Below, one piece after another: positions 5,469-8,370 of a stretch of 8,370 nt of DNA. A model generated the notes under the pieces. That model had not been told where the DNA came from, searched no databases, and was given only the letters and a program-made list of their open reading frames with translations. A program made the translations under genes and the position numbers. Origin of the DNA: a bacterium (GTDB lineage: Bacteria > Actinomycetota > Acidimicrobiia > Acidimicrobiales > CATQHL01); NCBI GenBank assembly GCA_026713745.1, contig JAPONU010000365.1, positions 1 through 8,370 of the forward strand. The letters run 5' to 3'. Positions within the stretch are counted from its first letter, which is position 1. Each line of letters starts with the position of its first letter.

Positions 5469-6557
5469 TCAGCTGTTATGGGGGAGCTTTCGGACGAGCG
5501 CGACGAGGACCGGGGCGCCGAGGACCCCGGTTACGACGCCGATGGGCAGCTCGCGAGGCTGTAGGGCCATGCGGGCCGCGACGTCGGCCCAGACCAGGAT
5601 GAGGGCACCGAGAGCGGCGGACGCTGGGATCAAATGGCGGTGGATCGGACCGACGATTCGTCGCGCAATGTGGGGGGCCGCGAGACCGACGAACCCGATT
5701 CCGCCCGACAGCGACACGGCAAAGCCGACACACAGAGCGACCACGACCACGAGAATCAACCGGGTGCGCCCGGGATCGACGCCGCTGGCCATCGCGGTGT
5801 CTTCACCGAGAGCGAGCAGGTCGAGTCGGCGCCGCCACCAGAACACGAGGACCATGCCGACACCCATGCCGAAGTAGCCAATGGGCAGCGTTGACCAGTC
5901 GGCGTTCGCGAGCGACCCGAGGAGCCAGAACATCACCGCTCGGGCGCCTTCGGTGCTGTCGGCAAAGAGGATCAGCAGGCTGGTGGTGGCGCTCAGCAGA
6001 TAGCTGACGGCACCCCCCGCCACGAGCATCCGCGAGGGCGTGATCCGACCGGTTGACCGGGCCAGCGCCAAGACAATGGCGAGGGCACCGAGGGCACCCA
6101 GGAATGCCATCGACGACACCGACTCGGCGCCCAACTCGGAGCCAACTCCGAACAGGATCGCCGCGGCCGCGCCGGCCGAAGCCCCCGAACTCACCCCGAG
6201 GATGTACGGCTCAGCCAGCGGGTTGCGGACCAGAGCTTGGAGGGTCACTCCGACGACCCCGAGGGCCGAGCCGACGATCACACCAAGCAGCACCCGCGGC
6301 AGGCGCACCTCCCAGATGATTGCGTCGTCGGTTCTCGCCCAGCTCGCGATTTCGGGCACTCCGATCGTGTGGTGACCGATGATCCGCAGGACCGTTGGAG
6401 GTGTCACCCAGACCGGGCCGAGCCCGATGGCGACGATCATCGACACGACACTCACCAGCGCGAGGCCGATCAGCGTGGACCGGCGACTCCAGTCCCACCC
6501 GGCGCTGGAGGCGCTTTGAGCACGGTCCGCGGTCGCGGCCTCATGTTGTGCGCTCAC
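5469..6557 (-). CDS. FecCD-family ABC transporter permease (iron-siderophore type)
   Basis: 362 residues from the GTG at 6557, close to the family norm of about 330-350. It forms the membrane channel, probably as a homodimer because only one permease gene is present. FecCD hallmarks: IIWEVRLPRVLLG (80-92) followed by GSALGVVGVTLQ, NPLAEPYILGVSSGA (112-126), LGEDTAMASGVD (251-262), GGIGFVGLAAPHIARRIVGP (285-304) where the coupling helix meets the ATPase, and ELPIGVVTGVLGAPV near the end. Roughly nine to ten hydrophobic helices are visible. A TTG at 6572 would add five residues, but it has GAGG only 1 nt away; the GTG at 6557 has GGGA 9 nt upstream and is preferred. The N-terminal 20 or so residues are polar and variable. 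It is first in the operon, with a candidate metal-repressor operator 42 bp upstream. Confidence 0.92.
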   Translation of the reverse strand: MSAQHEAATADRAQSASSAGWDWSRRSTLIGLALVSVVSMIVAIGLGPVWVTPPTVLRIIGHHTIGVPEIASWARTDDAIIWEVRLPRVLLGVIVGSALGVVGVTLQALVRNPLAEPYILGVSSGASAGAAAAILFGVGSELGAESVSSMAFLGALGALAIVLALARSTGRITPSRMLVAGGAVSYLLSATTSLLILFADSTEGARAVMFWLLGSLANADWSTLPIGYFGMGVGMVLVFWWRRRLDLLALGEDTAMASGVDPGRTRLILVVVVALCVGFAVSLSGGIGFVGLAAPHIARRIVGPIHRHLIPASAALGALILVWADVAARMALQPRELPIGVVTGVLGAPVLVALVRKLPHNS

Positions 6558-6589
6558 AGATGTTGATCCCAAGCCTCAAGAAGCGACAT
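6554..6589 (-). CDS. possible 11-codon upstream ORF overlapping the permease start
   Basis: An ATG at 6589 opens an 11-codon frame (MSLLEAWDQHL) whose TGA (6556-6554) overlaps the preferred permease GTG as GTGA, the classic coupling arrangement. AAGG lies 6 nt before the ATG. No run of a single amino acid suggests classical attenuation. It may be chance; the exact stop/start overlap is the reason to record it. Confidence 0.25.
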   Translation of the reverse strand: MSLLEAWDQHL

Positions 6590-6598
6590 TTCCGACCT

Positions 6599-6625
6599 TG
6601 ATAGGAATAGGACTCATTCCTATCA
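6599..6625. promoter_or_regulatory. perfect inverted repeat, candidate Fur-type operator
   Basis: TGATAGGAAT (6599-6608) and its exact complement ATTCCTATCA (6616-6625) flank the 7-bp spacer AGGACTC. Read as hexamers, the central 25 bp are GATAGG, AATAGG, A, CTCATT, CCTATC, a 6-6-1-6-6 layout like the GATAAT-based Fur box. The TAGG/CCTA cores also recall IdeR/DtxR boxes, but their spacing is longer here. It overlaps the predicted -10 of the uptake operon, so a bound repressor would block it. The metal and the repressor are inferred from the neighbouring fur gene. Confidence 0.65.
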
Positions 6626-6645
6626 CCCCGCGCGCTCATTACCAA
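6617..6645 (-). promoter_or_regulatory. predicted promoter of the uptake operon
   Basis: On the minus strand TTGGTA (6645-6640), a 17-bp spacer, then TAGGAA (6622-6617). The -10 is weak (four of six) and lies inside one arm of the inverted repeat, as expected for a repressible promoter. The predicted start falls about 50 nt before the permease GTG. Confidence 0.35.
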
Positions 6646-6694
6646 CCACCGAGCAGGAACAGCTTTTGCAGGTGCCGGCTACTCGGCCCGGACC

Positions 6695-6722
6695 GGTGAA
6701 TTCTGGCGGTCGGTGCTACGCT
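6695..6722 (+). promoter_or_regulatory. predicted promoter of TM-CC2
   Basis: GGTGAA (6695-6700), 16-nt spacer, TACGCT (6717-6722), matching the elements and spacing before TM-CC1. The predicted transcript start is about base 6729, the first base of the conserved GAACTTCCCCCTGAG block. Confidence 0.5.
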
Positions 6723-6728
6723 CGGGTG

Positions 6729-6787
6729 GAACTTCCCCCTGAGAGAACCAATCCGGCAGGTTCCTGCCCAGGGAGGCAAGTAACGCA
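6729..6787 (+). promoter_or_regulatory. conserved structured 5' leader of TM-CC2 (candidate cis-regulatory RNA)
   Basis: GAACTTCCCCCTGAG (6729-6743) is identical to the TM-CC1 leader. A hairpin follows, GGCAG (6755-6759), loop GTTC, CTGCC (6764-6768), extendable to a perfect GGCAGG/CCTGCC dyad. The Shine-Dalgarno GGGAGG (6771-6776) is 11 nt before the ATG. ACUUCCCCCU (6731-6740) can pair with 6772-6781 at eight of ten positions (one G-U), again enclosing the hairpin and covering the Shine-Dalgarno. The inner stem sequence differs from TM-CC1 while the arrangement is kept. Function is inferred. Confidence 0.4.
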
Positions 6788-7081
6788 ATGGAAACCGGCA
6801 ATCTGGACCTCATCATCACATTGGTGTCGATCATCGGCACCGTTATCACCGCCTTCGGATTCCTGCACCGCGAGATGCGACGGGGCTTCGACCGCGTCGA
6901 CCAGAAGTTCGACCGCGTGGACCAGAAGTTCGACCGCATCGAAGAGAAGCTCGAAGTACTGGGAGAGCGTCTCTCCGGCGTGGACGTGAGGCTGGCCCGT
7001 GTCGAAGGCCACGTGGGAATCGGTATCCCCGCTCCCGCGGAGCAGCGGGCGGGTGACCAACCCCCCGAGCGAGCCGCCTAA
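6788..7081 (+). CDS. small single-TM protein with heptad-repeat coiled coil (TM-CC2)
   Basis: 97 residues from an ATG with GGGAGG 11 nt upstream. One hydrophobic helix spans about 8-26 (LIITLVSIIGTVITAFGFL), followed by HREMRRG and a regular coiled coil from residue 34: FDRVDQK, FDRVDQK, FDRIEEK, LEVLGER, LSGVDVR, LARVEGH. The hydrophobic residue at heptad position 1 and Val/Ile/Leu at position 4 give a clean a/d core, so oligomerisation is likely. The end GHVGIGIP and a Pro/Ala-rich tail match TM-CC1, of which it is a paralog with a matching promoter and leader. The positive charge after the helix places the coil in the cytoplasm. No family function is known to me. It is followed at once by a hairpin and then, 158 bp on, by the second AAA/DUF4143 ATPase on the same strand. 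Confidence 0.8.
   Translation: METGNLDLIITLVSIIGTVITAFGFLHREMRRGFDRVDQKFDRVDQKFDRIEEKLEVLGERLSGVDVRLARVEGHVGIGIPAPAEQRAGDQPPERAA
6887..6949 (+). repeat. three tandem 21-bp repeats within TM-CC2
   Basis: Units at 6887-6907, 6908-6928 and 6929-6949 each begin TTCGACCGC and encode one heptad. The first two differ by a single base; the third diverges in its last eight bases. This is recent in-frame expansion of the coiled coil. Confidence 0.85.
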
Positions 7082-7083
7082 TC

Positions 7084-7098
7084 GGTGGTTGCACCACC
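7084..7098 (+). terminator. hairpin directly after the TM-CC2 stop
   Basis: GGTGGT (7084-7089), loop TGC, ACCACC (7093-7098), starting 2 nt after the TAA. The stem is a perfect 6 bp without a U-tract. A second dyad follows, GCGGCC (7103-7108) and GGCCGC (7121-7126). Together they would separate TM-CC2 from the ATPase gene. Confidence 0.4.
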
Positions 7099-7179
7099 CC
7101 CGGCGGCCAATGAACTTTGAGGCCGCGTTGAGCCGCCGACCACCGTTCATCGCCCGCGGACTTCTGGAAGAGCCCTTCG

Positions 7180-7217
7180 ACTTACTATCTTGAGTAAAAC
7201 TACTTAGAATAGTAAGT
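7180..7217. promoter_or_regulatory. AT-rich imperfect palindrome overlapping the promoter of the second ATPase
   Basis: ACTTACTAT (7180-7188) pairs perfectly with ATAGTAAGT (7209-7217). The inner TTGAGTA (7190-7196) and TACTTAG (7201-7207) continue the stem with two G-U type positions, leaving loop AAAC. In all, 17-base arms have one mismatch. A good -10, TAGAAT (7205-7210), lies in the right arm, with TTACTA (7182-7187) 17 bp upstream as a weak -35. The layout fits an operator overlapping its promoter; a transcript starting near 7217 would have a leader of about 23 nt. Confidence 0.5.
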
Positions 7218-7239
7218 ACACACTAGCTAAGCTGTCGAC

Positions 7240-8370
7240 ATGAGCGGCGAGTTCCGGCGCCCGCAGGTGACGACGATCGTGCAGCGGCTGTCCGAGCCGC
7301 CGGACCGACTCGTCGCTGTCTTCGGCCCCCGGCAGACGGGCAAGACGACGGCAGTTCGTCAAGCACTGGCGATTGTCGAGCGAGGTCGCCGGTACGAGGC
7401 GGTGGATGACCCGGGGACTCGTGCGGCGCACGGTCCGTCCGAGACAGGTGTCGGATATTCGGTTCGAATCTCGGATCGACGCGACCGTCGGTGGTTGAGG
7501 GATGTCTGGGAAGAAAGCCGGCATCAGGCTTGGCGCTCCGGCCGAGGATTTGTGCTCGTCCTGGACGAGATCCAGAAGATCGACGGCTGGTCGGACACGG
7601 TCAAGGGGCTCTGGGATGCCGACCGAGCCGCCGGATGCCCGCTTCACGTCGTCATTCTCGGATCGTCGCCGCTCCTGATGCAGCGGGGCTTGAACGAGAC
7701 TCTGGCCGGGCGGTTCGAGCCGATCCGGTTCACACACTGGTCCTACGCCGAGATGTCCGAGGCGTTCGGCCTCGGCTTGGAGCGGTACGTGTTCTTCGGC
7801 GGCTACCCGGGGGCTGCGCCGAGGATCGGGGACTCGGGGCGGTGGGCCGGCTATGTCCGCGGTGCACTGATCGAGCCGAACATCGAGCGCGACGTGCTCT
7901 CGATGACACGCGTCGACAAACCGGCTCTTCTGAAGCGGCTGTTCTACCTCGGCGCGTCCTACTCGGGCCAGGTGGTGTCGTACACCAAGCTGGTCGGGCA
8001 ACTGCAGGACGCCGGCAACACCACGACGCTGACCCGGTACCTCGACCTGCTCTCGCAGGCGGGACTGCTGACGGGATTCCCGAAGCACACCGAGCGGCCT
8101 CTGTCCGCCAAGGCTTCGATCCCGAAGCTGAACGTGCTCAACACGGCTCTGATGGCCGTCGTCTCCGGTTACACGTTCGAAGAGGCTCGATCCGACCGCA
8201 CGTTCTGGGGTCGGATGGTCGAGAGCGCCGTCGGTGCGCATCTCGCCAACACGGCGTCGCCCGCCACGGCGGTCAAGTACTGGAGGGAGCGGAACCACGA
8301 GGTGGACTTCGTCCTCCAGCGAGGCCCGCACGTCGTCGGGATCGAAGTCAAGAGCGGCAGCGAACTCGGA
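7240..8370 (+). CDS. AAA family ATPase with DUF4143 domain (copy 2, 3' end beyond window)
   Basis: An open frame of 377 codons from the ATG at 7240 runs through the last base with no stop, so the C-terminus is missing. Walker A is GPRQTGKT (29-36) and a Walker B-like VLVLDEIQK lies near residue 110, followed by VVILGSSPLLMQRGLNETLAGRFE (sensor and arginine region) as in AAA_14 (PF13173). The second half is DUF4143-like (PF13635): YVFFGGYPGAAP, TLTRYLDLLSQAGLLTGF, FWGRMVESAVGAHL, and HEVDFVLQRG followed by GIEVKSG, the D-x-n-E-x-K pattern of a PD-(D/E)XK-like fold. The match to this family is cleaner than in copy 1, and the two are clearly diverged. No proper Shine-Dalgarno precedes the ATG. 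The cellular role of the family is unsettled. It is downstream of TM-CC2 on the same strand but probably has its own promoter. Confidence 0.88.
   Translation, partial: MSGEFRRPQVTTIVQRLSEPPDRLVAVFGPRQTGKTTAVRQALAIVERGRRYEAVDDPGTRAAHGPSETGVGYSVRISDRRDRRWLRDVWEESRHQAWRSGRGFVLVLDEIQKIDGWSDTVKGLWDADRAAGCPLHVVILGSSPLLMQRGLNETLAGRFEPIRFTHWSYAEMSEAFGLGLERYVFFGGYPGAAPRIGDSGRWAGYVRGALIEPNIERDVLSMTRVDKPALLKRLFYLGASYSGQVVSYTKLVGQLQDAGNTTTLTRYLDLLSQAGLLTGFPKHTERPLSAKASIPKLNVLNTALMAVVSGYTFEEARSDRTFWGRMVESAVGAHLANTASPATAVKYWRERNHEVDFVLQRGPHVVGIEVKSGSELG

Noticed and set aside
6887..6949. 21-bp repeats as a CRISPR-like array
   Set aside because: The units are directly adjacent with no spacers and encode heptads of a coiled coil.
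7204..8331. 375-codon open frame on the minus strand
   Set aside because: It lies entirely antisense to the plus-strand ATPase, which has intact Walker motifs and family signatures; the minus frame has no recognisable domain and arises from GC-rich codon structure.

Overview
The window is high-GC DNA with GC-rich third codon positions, frequent GTG starts, a lipoprotein with an acidic Ala/Glu/Thr-rich linker, and hairpins without U-tracts at gene ends. This points to an actinobacterium, possibly of the Acidimicrobiia type. That placement is an inference from style; no marker gene is present.

Layout: (1) 1-635, plus strand, the 3' part of a 2-oxoglutarate/Fe(II) or isopenicillin-N-synthase-type oxygenase. 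(2) 685-1971, minus strand and convergent with it, an AAA ATPase of the AAA_14/DUF4143 kind. (3) 1972-2523, its AT-rich promoter followed by about 400 bp with only short, doubtful coding pieces. (4) 2524-2808, plus strand, a small one-helix membrane protein with a coiled-coil tail (here called TM-CC1). (5) 2976-3419, plus strand, a Fur-family metalloregulator. (6) 3541-6557, minus strand and convergent with fur, a three-gene FecCD-type ferric-siderophore (or heme/cobalamin) uptake operon, transcribed permease, then binding lipoprotein, then ATPase. (7) 6788-7081, plus strand, a second small membrane/coiled-coil protein (TM-CC2), paralogous to TM-CC1. (8) 7240-8370, plus strand, a second AAA/DUF4143 ATPase that runs off the end of the window.

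How it fits together: the core is an iron-type uptake operon facing a Fur-like regulator. A perfect 10-bp inverted repeat (arms TGATAGGAAT and ATTCCTATCA, 7-bp spacer) sits just upstream of the permease and overlaps the likely -10 element, so it is the obvious candidate operator for a metal-responsive repressor, quite possibly the neighbouring Fur protein.

The less ordinary part is the flanks. Each side of the iron cassette carries one AAA/DUF4143 ATPase and one TM-CC protein. The two TM-CC genes share not only protein sequence but also an ungapped upstream block: similar -35/-10 elements at identical spacing, an identical 15-nt block at the predicted transcript start, and an inner hairpin. 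The CUUCCCCCU in that block can pair with each gene's own Shine-Dalgarno sequence. This may be an undescribed cis-regulatory leader. The two ATPase genes in turn have AT-rich upstream regions sharing GTAAAA and TTAGAAT elements; the second is embedded in a 17-bp-arm imperfect palindrome.
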